64,000 nucleotides of DNA from NCBI RefSeq assembly GCF_007279655.1, contig NZ_QKWN01000013.1, forward strand, positions 1 to 64,000, written 5' to 3'. The position numbers and the translations under genes are program-made. Under the pieces are notes generated by a model that had not been told where the DNA came from, searched no databases, and saw nothing but the letters and a program-made list of their open reading frames with translations. Below are positions 18,377-26,152 of this stretch, piece after piece. Every line of letters begins with the position of its first letter. The stretch's first letter is position 1. The DNA comes from Robertkochia solimangrovi. GTDB lineage: Bacteria > Bacteroidota > Bacteroidia > Flavobacteriales > Flavobacteriaceae.

Positions 18377-18760
18377 ATGCGAATTGACAAGTTCTTATGG
18401 TGTACCCGATATTATAAAACCCGTAACATGGCCACTGAAGCCTGTAAAAAGGGGCATATCAGGGTAAATGAGCAATCGGTCAAACCCTCCAGAGATGTCT
18501 ATCCGGGTGACAAAATCACCTTGCGAAAGAATCAGATCGACTATAAACTGGAAGTAATTAACATACCTGAAAACCGTGTCGGGGCAAAGATCGTTGATCT
18601 GTACAGAAAGGACACCACCCCCAAGGAGGCTTTTGAACATGCCGATCTTTTGAAATACTCCAAGGATTATTACCGAAAAAAAGGAACCGGACGCCCTACG
18701 AAAAAAGACCGAAGGGATATCGATGACTATCTTGACGATGAACAAGAAACTGCCGAATGA
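18377..18760 (+). CDS. S4-domain RNA-binding protein, Hsp15-like
   Basis: 127-residue protein with an N-terminal S4 domain (MRIDKFLWCTRYYKTR, ACKKGHIRVNEQSVKPSRDV, GDKITLRK) and a charged tail (KKGTGRPTKKDRRDIDDYL), as in Hsp15/YrfH-type proteins that act on stalled 50S subunits carrying nascent peptide-tRNA. It is first of a three-gene operon; its stop overlaps the next start as ATGA. A TATTTTTG element about 35 bases upstream is a plausible -7 box. Confidence 0.9.
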   Translation: MRIDKFLWCTRYYKTRNMATEACKKGHIRVNEQSVKPSRDVYPGDKITLRKNQIDYKLEVINIPENRVGAKIVDLYRKDTTPKEAFEHADLLKYSKDYYRKKGTGRPTKKDRRDIDDYLDDEQETAE

Positions 18761-19338
18761 AAGAAACAACAGCATATTGGGAGACGCGATATCGCAACAA
18801 CGAAACCGGATGGGATATCGGATACCCCTCCCCTCCTCTTAAAGACTATATCGATCAACTAAAAGATAAGAGCATCCGTATCCTGATCCCCGGTGCGGGA
18901 AACGGTTACGAGGCAGAATATCTTTTCAGAAATGGGTTCACAGACATCACTGTTCTGGATGTTGCCGCTGCTCCGCTGAACAATTTAAAGGAAAGAATCC
19001 CGGAATTTCCGGCAGATAACCTTATACAGGAGAATTTTTTCGAACACTCAGGGCAATACCAACTGATTATCGAGCAAACCTTTTTTTGCGCCCTCGATCC
19101 GAATTTACGTTCTGCGTATGCCGAAAAAATGCATGAATTAATGATGTCCGGAGCTAAACTGGCCGGTTTATTGTTTGATTTTCCGTTAACGGAATCCGGA
19201 CCACCCTTCGGAGGTTGCAAGGAAGAATATCTGGAATATTTCAGGGATCTATTCAGGATTCTCACTCTTGAAAACTGTTATAATTCGATAAAACCAAGAC
19301 AGGGAAAAGAACTCTTTTTTATATTTGAAAAAAACTAA
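18757..19338 (+). CDS. SAM-dependent methyltransferase, thiopurine methyltransferase family
   Basis: 193-residue class I methyltransferase of the TPMT-like group. The opening YWETRYRNNETGWDIGYPSP and glycine-rich SAM motif IPGAGNGYEAEYL (about residue 48) are diagnostic, followed by the acidic loop ITVLDVAAAPL and the C-terminal FGGCKEEYLEYF. The natural substrate in bacteria is usually unknown (thiol-, selenium- or tellurium-containing small molecules in some). Start overlaps the S4 gene by four bases; the next gene begins two bases after its stop. Confidence 0.9.
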   Translation: MKETTAYWETRYRNNETGWDIGYPSPPLKDYIDQLKDKSIRILIPGAGNGYEAEYLFRNGFTDITVLDVAAAPLNNLKERIPEFPADNLIQENFFEHSGQYQLIIEQTFFCALDPNLRSAYAEKMHELMMSGAKLAGLLFDFPLTESGPPFGGCKEEYLEYFRDLFRILTLENCYNSIKPRQGKELFFIFEKN

Positions 19339-19340
19339 GC

Positions 19341-19844
19341 ATGGAAGTTGCAGGCAATAAAATACTGGGGCATGATGAGATCCAGCATAAGATCAGAAGA
19401 ATCGCCTATCAGATCTATGAAACCTTTGTAGATGAAGAAGAGATCATTCTCGCCGGGATTCCGAGTGGAGGAATGGAACTCGCGAAAAAGATTGAAAAAG
19501 TTTTTAATGAGATCTCCGATATTAAAACCGTTTTATGTGAGATCCGGATCGATAAAGAAAACCTGCAGCATCCTGCCGAGACTTCGTTAAAGCCCGAAGA
19601 ATACACCAACAAATGTCTGATCCTTGTAGATGACGTCTTAAATTCCGGGGGTACCCTTATCTATGGCGTTAAGCACTTTCTTGCGGTGCCACTTAGAAAA
19701 TTCAAGACCGTGGTATTTGTAGACAGAAACCATAAACGTTATCCGGTAAAGGCCGATTTCAAAGGTATTTCATTATCCACATCGATTCAGGAGCATGTGA
19801 CCGTGGATCTGAACGGTACCGACGATGCCGTGTACCTAAATTAA
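19341..19844 (+). CDS. Phosphoribosyltransferase family protein
   Basis: 167-residue type I PRTase fold protein with the PRPP-binding motif CLILVDDVLNSGGTL and an upstream PPi-loop-like segment AGIPSGGMELAKK. It resembles PyrR-like uracil phosphoribosyltransferases, but the nucleobase cannot be assigned. It ends a tight operon with an S4 protein and a methyltransferase, and its last nine bases overlap the convergent aroK. Confidence 0.88.
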   Translation: MEVAGNKILGHDEIQHKIRRIAYQIYETFVDEEEIILAGIPSGGMELAKKIEKVFNEISDIKTVLCEIRIDKENLQHPAETSLKPEEYTNKCLILVDDVLNSGGTLIYGVKHFLAVPLRKFKTVVFVDRNHKRYPVKADFKGISLSTSIQEHVTVDLNGTDDAVYLN

Positions 19845-20345
19845 TGCAGCGATCTCTCCGGCGATCGCTGCCGGTGATTTTCTATCGGTGGTTATAACAT
19901 TCGGTGAACGCATATAGTAGAAATTCCTTTCAAATAAATGTTTTCTTATAAAATCAGACAGGTCTTGGTCATCGATGGCACTGATCAGCGGTCTGTGTGA
20001 TTTTTCAGGTAATAAACGTTCCACCAGAAATTCTATTCCTGCCTTCAAATAAAATACGTTATCGGAAGCTTCCAGGATGTTGTCCATATTATTACCAAAA
20101 CACGGAGTTCCACCTCCGAGGGAGATCACAGCATCGGGAGATTCCTGCAATAAGGTTTGAAGACATGAACTTTCTATCTTTCTGAAGTAAATTTCTCCCT
20201 TAGAACTAAAGATCTCCGGAATACTCATTCCTTCACTTTTTTCGATATAATCATCGAAATCCATGAATTCGATCTTCATTTCAGATGCTAGAATTTTACC
20301 GACAGTTGATTTCCCACTGCCCATATAGCCTATCAAAATTACCAT
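19836..20345 (-). CDS. aroK: Shikimate kinase
   Basis: Phosphorylates shikimate in the aromatic amino acid pathway. The 169 residues start with Walker A MVILIGYMGSGKSTVGKIL, contain the shikimate-binding DFDDYIEK (D-x-D motif), FRKIES with the conserved Arg, ISLGGGTPC (Walker-B-like GGG), and the lid region RPLIS. Its 3' end overlaps that of the phosphoribosyltransferase gene. A minus-strand TAAATTTG at 20404-20411 may be its -7 element, back to back with the tRNA promoter. Confidence 0.96.
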   Translation of the reverse strand: MVILIGYMGSGKSTVGKILASEMKIEFMDFDDYIEKSEGMSIPEIFSSKGEIYFRKIESSCLQTLLQESPDAVISLGGGTPCFGNNMDNILEASDNVFYLKAGIEFLVERLLPEKSHRPLISAIDDQDLSDFIRKHLFERNFYYMRSPNVITTDRKSPAAIAGEIAALI

Positions 20346-20424
20346 AGTTAGGGGTTCAAATTATTAATTTTCATTCATTTATAAATCCGCCACAAAAAAA
20401 AGACAAATTTATATTAAAAACCGC

Positions 20425-20454
20425 TTGAAATATAAATAAATGGTTTTATATTTG
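20425..20454 (+). promoter_or_regulatory. Promoter of the tRNA cluster
   Basis: TTG at 20425-20427, 19 bases, TATATTTG at 20447-20454, followed by CACCCGC. The C-rich discriminator matches the three leftward promoters at 52-355. Confidence 0.8.
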
Positions 20455-20501
20455 CACCCGCCTACGGGAAGATGGGCAAGCACTGAAAAGCGCTAATTTT
20501 T

Positions 20502-20574
20502 GACTCGATAGCTCAGTTGGTAGAGCACAACACTTTTAATGTTGGGGTCCTGGGTTCGAGCCCCAGTCGGGTCA
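20502..20574 (+). tRNA. tRNA-Lys (TTT), copy 1
   Basis: 73-nt cloverleaf: acceptor GACTCGA/TCGGGTC (one G-T pair), D arm with AGCTCAGTTGGTAGAGC, anticodon stem CAACA/TGTTG with loop CTTTTAA (anticodon TTT at 20535-20537), T loop TTCGAGC, discriminator A. CCA is not encoded. Confidence 0.97.
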
Positions 20575-20586
20575 CTAATCTTCCTT

Positions 20587-20613
20587 ATAATAGCCTCGTG
20601 CTATTATTTTTTT
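20587..20613 (+). terminator. Terminator-like hairpin between the two tRNA-Lys genes
   Basis: ATAATAG, a 7-base loop, CTATTAT, then a run of T. It could end some transcripts after the first tRNA or act as a processing signal; the stem is A/T-rich and therefore weak. Confidence 0.5.
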
Positions 20614-20614
20614 C

Positions 20615-20687
20615 GACTCGATAGCTCAGTTGGTAGAGCACAACACTTTTAATGTTGGGGTCCTGGGTTCGAGCCCCAGTCGGGTCA
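20615..20687 (+). tRNA. tRNA-Lys (TTT), copy 2
   Basis: Base-for-base identical to the copy at 20502-20574 with the same TTT anticodon. The period is 113 bases, consistent with a recent tandem duplication. Confidence 0.97.
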
Positions 20688-20751
20688 CTGAGTTATGCTT
20701 TTTGCTATACTGAATTTTTATGTCACTCGATCACAACCTGATCGATGTCAC

Positions 20752-20835
20752 ACCGAGATGCTGGAATTGGTAGACAGGCATGGTTGAGGGCCATGTGTCC
20801 ATTAGGGCGTGTGGGTTCGACTCCCATTCTCGGTA
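20752..20835 (+). tRNA. tRNA-Leu (GAG)
   Basis: 84-nt class II tRNA: acceptor ACCGAGA/TCTCGGT, anticodon stem CATGG/CCATG with loop TTGAGGG (anticodon GAG at 20786-20788), long variable arm (TGTCCATTAGGGCGT), T loop TTCGACT, discriminator A. Confidence 0.96.
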
Positions 20836-20841
20836 CGATGC

Positions 20842-20872
20842 AAGCCGATGGTAGTCCCTTCGGCTTTTTTAT
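20842..20872 (+). terminator. Intrinsic terminator of tRNA cluster
   Basis: AAGCCGA, an 11-base loop, TCGGCTT, followed by TTTTT. It begins six bases after tRNA-Leu. Confidence 0.85.
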
Positions 20873-21001
20873 TTCTCCTATTTTTGACTTACAGTTATCA
20901 GTTTACAGAAAACAGTCCACTAATTCCCATTACTTATTATTGATTTATTAGTAGTTGGTATTTACTGACATTCTGTAATTTTACTCCAAAGTCATGGACA
21001 T

Positions 21002-21583
21002 ATGAAGCAGTCTCTTACGGATAAGCAAACATCCAATATCCACCTGCAACTTTTTATCTCTTTTATCAAAATGGGTTTTTTTATGTTTGGAGGAGGATAT
21101 GCAATGATCCCCCTTTTGGAAAAAGAACTTATAGAAAGACGAAAATGGATCGATAATGATGATCTCGTCGAGATCATTTCTTTCTCCCAAATGACGCCCG
21201 GAACAATCGCTATCAATGCAGCGACACATATCGGAAATACAAAAGGAAAAGTGCTGGGAGGAATCGTAGCCTCTTTAGGCGTAATCTTCCCTTCTCTTCT
21301 GGTTATAACAATCATCTTCTATACAGCCGGAGATCACTTCGATACTCCGTACATCCAAAATGCCTTTATCGGTATTAGAGCCTGTCTCGTTGCTATGATC
21401 TGCAAATCAGTCTATCTAATGATACGATCTGCGAATGGTAAAGCGATCTTCTATGCGATCTTATTGCTATCAGTCACCGGACTGATGTTTGGACTCAACC
21501 CAATCATGATCATTATTATCGGAGGTGCACTGGGGATTTTGATCTGGGGTAATCTTTTCAATAATCATAAAAAAAGCTCATAA
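21002..21583 (+). CDS. Chromate transporter family protein, half-size (first)
   Basis: 193-residue inner-membrane protein with one CHR domain: FIKMGFFMFGGGYAMIPLLE near residue 20, the proline-rich SFSQMTPGTIAINAATHIG, then several hydrophobic helices. Full-length ChrA has two CHR domains; here they are split between this gene and the next, two bases downstream. Such pairs are thought to work as heterodimers and some give chromate resistance, but the true substrate in flavobacteria is not known. I see no chromate-responsive regulator nearby. Confidence 0.9.
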   Translation: MKQSLTDKQTSNIHLQLFISFIKMGFFMFGGGYAMIPLLEKELIERRKWIDNDDLVEIISFSQMTPGTIAINAATHIGNTKGKVLGGIVASLGVIFPSLLVITIIFYTAGDHFDTPYIQNAFIGIRACLVAMICKSVYLMIRSANGKAIFYAILLLSVTGLMFGLNPIMIIIIGGALGILIWGNLFNNHKKSS

Positions 21584-21585
21584 CC

Positions 21586-22134
21586 ATGCTTAGTAATCTC
21601 TGGAAATTATTTCTGGTTTTCTTTAAGATCGGACTTTTTAGTTTTGGAGGCGGACTTGCGATGGTTCCGCTTTTTATCACTGAATTTGAGAAACATGGAT
21701 GGATGACACGCCATGAATTCTTCAATGTACTCTCACTGGCCCAAATGACTCCCGGTGCCATAGCCATGAATTCTTCAACCTATGTGGGAAACCATGTCGC
21801 AGGGGTGATCGGTGGGATTATAGCCACATTTTCACTGGCTGCTCCTTCTGTTATCATCATGCTGTTCATGTCACGATTCCTGATTAAGGTAAAACACCAT
21901 CCTGCCAAGATCGCTATATTCAAAGGGCTCAACCCTGCTACAATAGGACTTATAGCGTACGCTGGAATACAGATCGCTCATACTACTTTCTTCAAGAATG
22001 ACTATTCAGTCATTCACTGGAAAGCACTGGTAATCTTTGCCGCAATTTTTATTCTCCAGTTTATGATCAAAAAAGTAAATCCCATTTTCATGATCATCCT
22101 GGCAGCAGGTGCCGGTATTTTATTAGGGAGTTGA
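21586..22134 (+). CDS. Chromate transporter family protein, half-size (second)
   Basis: 182-residue partner of the preceding gene, with the same CHR signature: FKIGLFSFGGGLAMVPLFI and SLAQMTPGAIAMNSSTYVGN, followed by four or five membrane helices and a hydrophobic C-terminus (FMIILAAGAGILLGS). It is similar to but clearly diverged from its neighbour, which fits an old duplication with separate roles in a heterodimer. Confidence 0.9.
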   Translation: MLSNLWKLFLVFFKIGLFSFGGGLAMVPLFITEFEKHGWMTRHEFFNVLSLAQMTPGAIAMNSSTYVGNHVAGVIGGIIATFSLAAPSVIIMLFMSRFLIKVKHHPAKIAIFKGLNPATIGLIAYAGIQIAHTTFFKNDYSVIHWKALVIFAAIFILQFMIKKVNPIFMIILAAGAGILLGS

Positions 22135-22227
22135 GAAATACAGCAACAATTTCCCGAAGAATTACAAAAGCTGATACCGTAACGCAACCCAGTAATTTTT
22201 TCCGCATCTTAACTTTAAAGCTTAGAA

Positions 22228-22614
22228 ATGATTCGACACTTATTAATCGTATTCGCCTTTGCAGGAATCCTGGCTTGTTCTACTACTGATGATTCACCGC
22301 AACTCAACGGTACATGGATCTGGACAAGAACTACCGGTGGAATTGCCGGGCTAGACCAAACACCTGAATCTACCGATAATATCCAAAAATTAGAAATCAC
22401 GAGCGAAAACATCACCTATTTTGTAAATGGCGAAAAGACCAATACAACCCCATACACCCTTGAAGTCAGAACCTCAGGCATATATCAAAAAGAGGTGCCT
22501 ATGCTAATATTTGAGAATGGAAATCAATTGATCTATGCATTGAATAAAGATACCCTCACATTAACTGATGACCTGGTTGATGGTTTTATGCATTCCTACA
22601 CCCGGGAAAGGTAA
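22228..22614 (+). CDS. Small lipoprotein, lipocalin-like
   Basis: 128-residue predicted lipoprotein: signal MIRHLLIVFAFAGILAC with the lipobox ending at Cys17. The mature part begins with LNGTWIWTRTTGG and has beta-rich segments that end in hydrophobic/charged alternations (LIYALNKDTLTLTDDLVDG), as in small lipocalin-like proteins of Bacteroidota. I do not recognise a specific function. It stands alone between the ChrA pair and a convergent acetyltransferase gene. Confidence 0.75.
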   Translation: MIRHLLIVFAFAGILACSTTDDSPQLNGTWIWTRTTGGIAGLDQTPESTDNIQKLEITSENITYFVNGEKTNTTPYTLEVRTSGIYQKEVPMLIFENGNQLIYALNKDTLTLTDDLVDGFMHSYTRER

Positions 22615-22642
22615 AATTCTCGGTGACCTCAGGATATAGGTA

Positions 22643-23146
22643 TCAAACCTGTTTTGTCAGATCGTACTGCATCTGAATATTACAGCGTTTATAGGGTGTT
22701 TCATAGCCCGTTACTTCCTCAAATCCGAGTTTGCGATATAATTTAATAGCCGGTTCAAGAATAGTATTACTCTCCAGGTACAATACCTTACCCCCCATAG
22801 CCTTTGCGGTCTCGATAATCTTCTTTCCTAACCTCCAGCCAATATGTTTGCCTCTGGCCTCGGGTGCCACTGCCATCTTTGCCATTTCAAAATCGAAAGG
22901 TCCTTCCTCCTGCCTGATAAGGGCACAAACCCCTACAGGCTCATCATTTATCAAAGCTACCAAAATGCGGCCACCCTTCTCCAGAATATAGGCTTCAGGG
23001 GAGTCCAATGCTTTAAAATCGGAAGGCTCCATTTCAAAGTATTGAGAGATCCACGCAACATTCAGGTCACGATATGCTTTTTTATACTGTTGCTCAAAGT
23101 CAACAATTCGAACTTCCTTTTCGTAATTTGTATTCGGTTGCTCCAT
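22643..23146 (-). CDS. GNAT family N-acetyltransferase
   Basis: 167-residue acetyl-CoA-dependent acyltransferase. Motif A is visible as EMAKMAVAPEARGKHIGWRLGKKIIETA (the R/Q-x-x-G-x-G/A pyrophosphate loop is RGKHIGWRLG), and motif B as VLYLESNTILEPAIKLYRKLGFEEV. The acceptor is unknown. Its 3' end faces the small lipoprotein gene; no partner gene is evident. Confidence 0.9.
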   Translation of the reverse strand: MEQPNTNYEKEVRIVDFEQQYKKAYRDLNVAWISQYFEMEPSDFKALDSPEAYILEKGGRILVALINDEPVGVCALIRQEEGPFDFEMAKMAVAPEARGKHIGWRLGKKIIETAKAMGGKVLYLESNTILEPAIKLYRKLGFEEVTGYETPYKRCNIQMQYDLTKQV

Positions 23147-23248
23147 ATTTAAACGATAATCACTTCCTATATCAGAGTAGGCACAAATTTAAATGAATTC
23201 CGTGAAAAGAAGGGGTTCGACCCGCATGTTGACTCCAGAAATTTCAGG

Positions 23249-24031
23249 CTATAAAATCTTTCCGGTGGGAATATCCAATTCATTTATCTGTGCTTTATAA
23301 TCTGAAGGAAGCAGTACGCTTTTAATCGGTTTGTCCATTTTCAGGTACTTACATAGTTTATAAACCGGTACGGCGGGGATAAGCATGGAATACGATTTGA
23401 ATCTGAGTAATATAGCAACCTTTTCAGGCACCACTAGTTTTTGTCCTTCGATCAATAACCGGTAGCGAAAATTTCCCAGGTGTTTTTTATACTGCAGAAA
23501 AAGATCATCTGTATATTCACTATACGCGAGATCATTCGCGAGATGCTGTTTACGAACTGATAACCAGGATGCATAATTTTCCGGTAACTCCCTGAGTCCC
23601 ATTCCCAGTCCAACCCGGTAAAAGACGTTGTAAACTTCCTCTTTTTCTTCTGGGTTTAGTTTTCTCTCCAGCAATTCAAAGGCCGCTATTGAATAGTAGA
23701 TAAGCATGAACAAAACATCCCGATAAGCCCAATCGGGAATAACATCTCCACGATTTGCCTCGACGGATCGATGGATATCCCGCATACGACCGATTGCCCT
23801 ATTCGCCTCCTCCTCAGGAGCAAATACAATTTTTCTGGCATAACTTACTGTAGAGAAAAGCCGTCCTAAGGGATCAGCGGGTAATTTCCCTGTAAAATAC
23901 AGCCAGTCAACCGCCTTGTTCAGGGCAAACTCTGCGGCCCCACCTGCGAAAATGAAGAGAACCGTGTCACTCTTTCCCCATATCTTACGTACTACAGAAT
24001 CATATTTCACAAAGGGTTTCATCGGCTGCAA
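23249..24031 (-). CDS. DUF2236 (MpaB/rubber-oxygenase-like) family protein
   Basis: 260-residue protein of the oxygenase MpaB / DUF2236 family. Indicative features are the opening with a GGAAEFALN segment, the IGRMRDIHRSV block (a conserved His of the haem pocket in the family), DVLFMLIYYSIAAFELLERKL and a late YRVGLGMGLRELPENYASW segment. Some members bind haem b and cleave hydrocarbons, but many bacterial members are uncharacterised, and the substrate is not predictable here. A second possible start (Met4) lies nine bases downstream. No signal peptide is obvious. Confidence 0.75.
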   Translation of the reverse strand: MQPMKPFVKYDSVVRKIWGKSDTVLFIFAGGAAEFALNKAVDWLYFTGKLPADPLGRLFSTVSYARKIVFAPEEEANRAIGRMRDIHRSVEANRGDVIPDWAYRDVLFMLIYYSIAAFELLERKLNPEEKEEVYNVFYRVGLGMGLRELPENYASWLSVRKQHLANDLAYSEYTDDLFLQYKKHLGNFRYRLLIEGQKLVVPEKVAILLRFKSYSMLIPAVPVYKLCKYLKMDKPIKSVLLPSDYKAQINELDIPTGKIL

Positions 24032-24148
24032 TTAAGTTGTTTATAAAAATATGAATTAAATAAATTGCAAATTAAAGATGGTGTTCCCTCCCACAATTTA
24101 CATTTATACTGAAAGGCAAGATCAATTCGGTATATTTTTTCGGAAACG

Positions 24149-24691
24149 CTATTTAGAAAGAAGTATTGACAGCAACATAATTGCAAGTATATCTTTACCG
24201 GCCTGCTCCCTTAGAAATGAATAAGCCCGCTTCATCTGCGTCTTAACTGTATTGACTGAAATACCTTCAACTTCCGCAATCTGACTATAGGTAAGTCCTT
24301 CCACGACATAGGCTATAAAGATGTTTCTTCTGGATTCAGGCAGTTTATTCAAAAGTTCATTTAATTTAAGAACTTTTGGATTGGAGTCATTTTCAGAGAA
24401 TTCAACTTCTTCTCCGTTATCCGGAATCACACTATTATCGATCGATATTTTCTTCTTGAGCTTCTCAAGATATTGAATACTTAAATTTTTGACTGCCTTT
24501 GCTGCATAGGCCTGGAAAGAAGTCGATATTAGGGTATGCTCTCTGTTCTTCCAGAACGAAGTGAAAAAATCCTGAACAATATCCTTTGCTACATCCTGAT
24601 CTTTAGTCACCTGAAAAGCCTTTAAACATAAAAATGTGTAATTTTCACGAAACACCTTTTCAAATTGTTGAAGTTCAGAAATCGTTGTCAT
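24149..24691 (-). CDS. ECF RNA polymerase sigma factor (locus 1)
   Basis: 180-residue sigma-70 family protein with region 2 (FLCLKAFQVTKDQDVAKDIVQDFFTSFWKNR) and region 4 (LPESRRNIFIAYVVEGLTYSQIAEVEGISVNTVKTQMKRAYSFLR). It should direct transcription of the neighbouring fecR-susC-susD genes when released by FecR. Unusually it is divergent from fecR, with 179 bases between the two starts, where most Bacteroidota loci have sigma then fecR in the same direction. The hydrophobic C-terminus (DILAIMLLSILLSK) is a common feature of this group. Confidence 0.93.
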   Translation of the reverse strand: MTTISELQQFEKVFRENYTFLCLKAFQVTKDQDVAKDIVQDFFTSFWKNREHTLISTSFQAYAAKAVKNLSIQYLEKLKKKISIDNSVIPDNGEEVEFSENDSNPKVLKLNELLNKLPESRRNIFIAYVVEGLTYSQIAEVEGISVNTVKTQMKRAYSFLREQAGKDILAIMLLSILLSK

Positions 24692-24870
24692 AAGCTATTA
24701 ATTCCAGTCAAAAATAGAAATCTAATTTTGATAACGACGGTCTAATATCGCTAAAAGTAGCAGTTTATAAAGCTAAATAACTATAGTTTTTGATAAAAGA
24801 ATAAATTTTATTTAAAAATTGTCACCCTGTTTTAACCTTTTCCTAACCTATAAGAAACAATCGATTCTAA

Positions 24871-26007
24871 ATGAGTAGAACAATTATCATAAAAGAGGTA
24901 CTCGAACATATCGGAGAAACCGGAGATATCTCATCCATAGAGAAGATGAATCTATCCGAAGATGAGAAGGAGCTCATAAAAGATATCGTCGATGATCAAC
25001 TGATCGAAGAGGCGCTCCAAATGTTAAAAGTACTCGATCCTGATGATGTACTGAAATCGATTAGAACTGATCTTCAAATCACTGAAGATCTAAGGCCGAA
25101 ATGGAGATCCTATCTTAAATATGCAGCTATACTTATACTCATGCTGGCTAGTGGCCTTATGCTATTAAAAACAAGTTTCAGAAGTGATGAAATTCTTCAG
25201 ATAGAGCATAAAGCGATCACCTTGGAGATGGAAGACGGCACTATAAAAGAGATCGATCTTCAAGACTCTCAATCAATTGCCGATAAACATGGTAACGTTA
25301 TCGGAAATCAACATACTAATCAAATCACCTACAATTCCAGTTCAGAATATGAAGAATTAGTCTTCAACACTTTGAATGTTCCTTATGGTAAGACCTTTGA
25401 ATTACAATTGTCAGATGGCACTAAGGTTCATTTAAACTCAGGTAGTTCCTTACGCTATCCTGTACATTTTTTGAAGGAACGAAATCGCAACGTCTATCTC
25501 GATGGTGAAGGCTATTTCGAAGTGAGCAAGGATCCGGAACATCCATTTCTAGTGAATACAGGCAACTATAAAGTTGAAGTATTGGGTACTCAGTTTAATG
25601 TTATGAATTATAATGATGAACTGGAAACAAAAGTTGTTCTGGTCGAAGGTTCGGTGAAATTCTTCAACCCGGAATATTCCAATGAGGTATTGCTTTCACC
25701 TGCTATGATGGCAACAGCCAATAAATTGACCCCGGCTTCAAAAATCGAACTTACCAAAGTCAACACTCAATTATATACTGCCTGGATCGATGGTAGATTT
25801 ATCTACAGAGATATGCCCTTCAGCCAGATTATAAAAAAGCTCGAAAGGAAATATAATGTTCAGATCGTCAATAACAATAAAGATTTAGAAAATCAACCTT
25901 TCAGTGGAAATTTAGGGGATGAATCCATCGAAGATGTTCTCTCTTTCTTTAACGAAGTTCACGGTCTGAACTATGAAATAAAAGACAACACCATTCATAT
26001 TAACTAA
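24871..26007 (+). CDS. FecR family anti-sigma/sigma regulator (locus 1)
   Basis: 378-residue inner-membrane signal transducer. It has a cytoplasmic N-terminal region (1-75) that should hold the ECF factor, one membrane helix (about 84-102, YAAILILMLASGLMLL), a periplasmic FecR domain (FNTLNVPYGKTFELQLSDGTKVHLNSGS, then VYLDGEGYFEVSKDPEHPFLV) and a C-terminal DUF4974 segment (MPFSQIIKKLERKYNVQI). In this design the STN domain of the downstream SusC contacts the periplasmic part and signals substrate binding. Spacing to susC is 145 bases and includes a hairpin. Confidence 0.93.
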   Translation: MSRTIIIKEVLEHIGETGDISSIEKMNLSEDEKELIKDIVDDQLIEEALQMLKVLDPDDVLKSIRTDLQITEDLRPKWRSYLKYAAILILMLASGLMLLKTSFRSDEILQIEHKAITLEMEDGTIKEIDLQDSQSIADKHGNVIGNQHTNQITYNSSSEYEELVFNTLNVPYGKTFELQLSDGTKVHLNSGSSLRYPVHFLKERNRNVYLDGEGYFEVSKDPEHPFLVNTGNYKVEVLGTQFNVMNYNDELETKVVLVEGSVKFFNPEYSNEVLLSPAMMATANKLTPASKIELTKVNTQLYTAWIDGRFIYRDMPFSQIIKKLERKYNVQIVNNNKDLENQPFSGNLGDESIEDVLSFFNEVHGLNYEIKDNTIHIN

Positions 26008-26070
26008 CTAAAAACCTATTCTTCTATGACCTAAAAAATATTACCTCAACAAAGAACATAATACAAAAAA

Positions 26071-26099
26071 ACCGGAAAGTAGTGCGAATACAATCCGGT
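26071..26099 (+). promoter_or_regulatory. Hairpin in fecR-susC spacer
   Basis: ACCGGA at 26071-26076 is complementary to TCCGGT at 26094-26099, with a 17-base loop and A-rich flanks. There is no T tract on the plus strand, so it is not a standard terminator. It may stabilise the susC mRNA end after processing; this is inference. Confidence 0.35.
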
Positions 26100-26152
26100 G
26101 ATTTTAAAGTGATTATAAAAAATTAACCACTAAATTACGATGCATTAAAAGT

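Noticed and set aside
20745-20951. 68-codon frame over tRNA-Leu
   Set aside because: It is the tRNA gene and its terminator read as protein.
21002-22134. Frameshifted full-length ChrA
   Set aside because: Each half has its own start, stop and complete CHR signature; split pairs are a normal arrangement.
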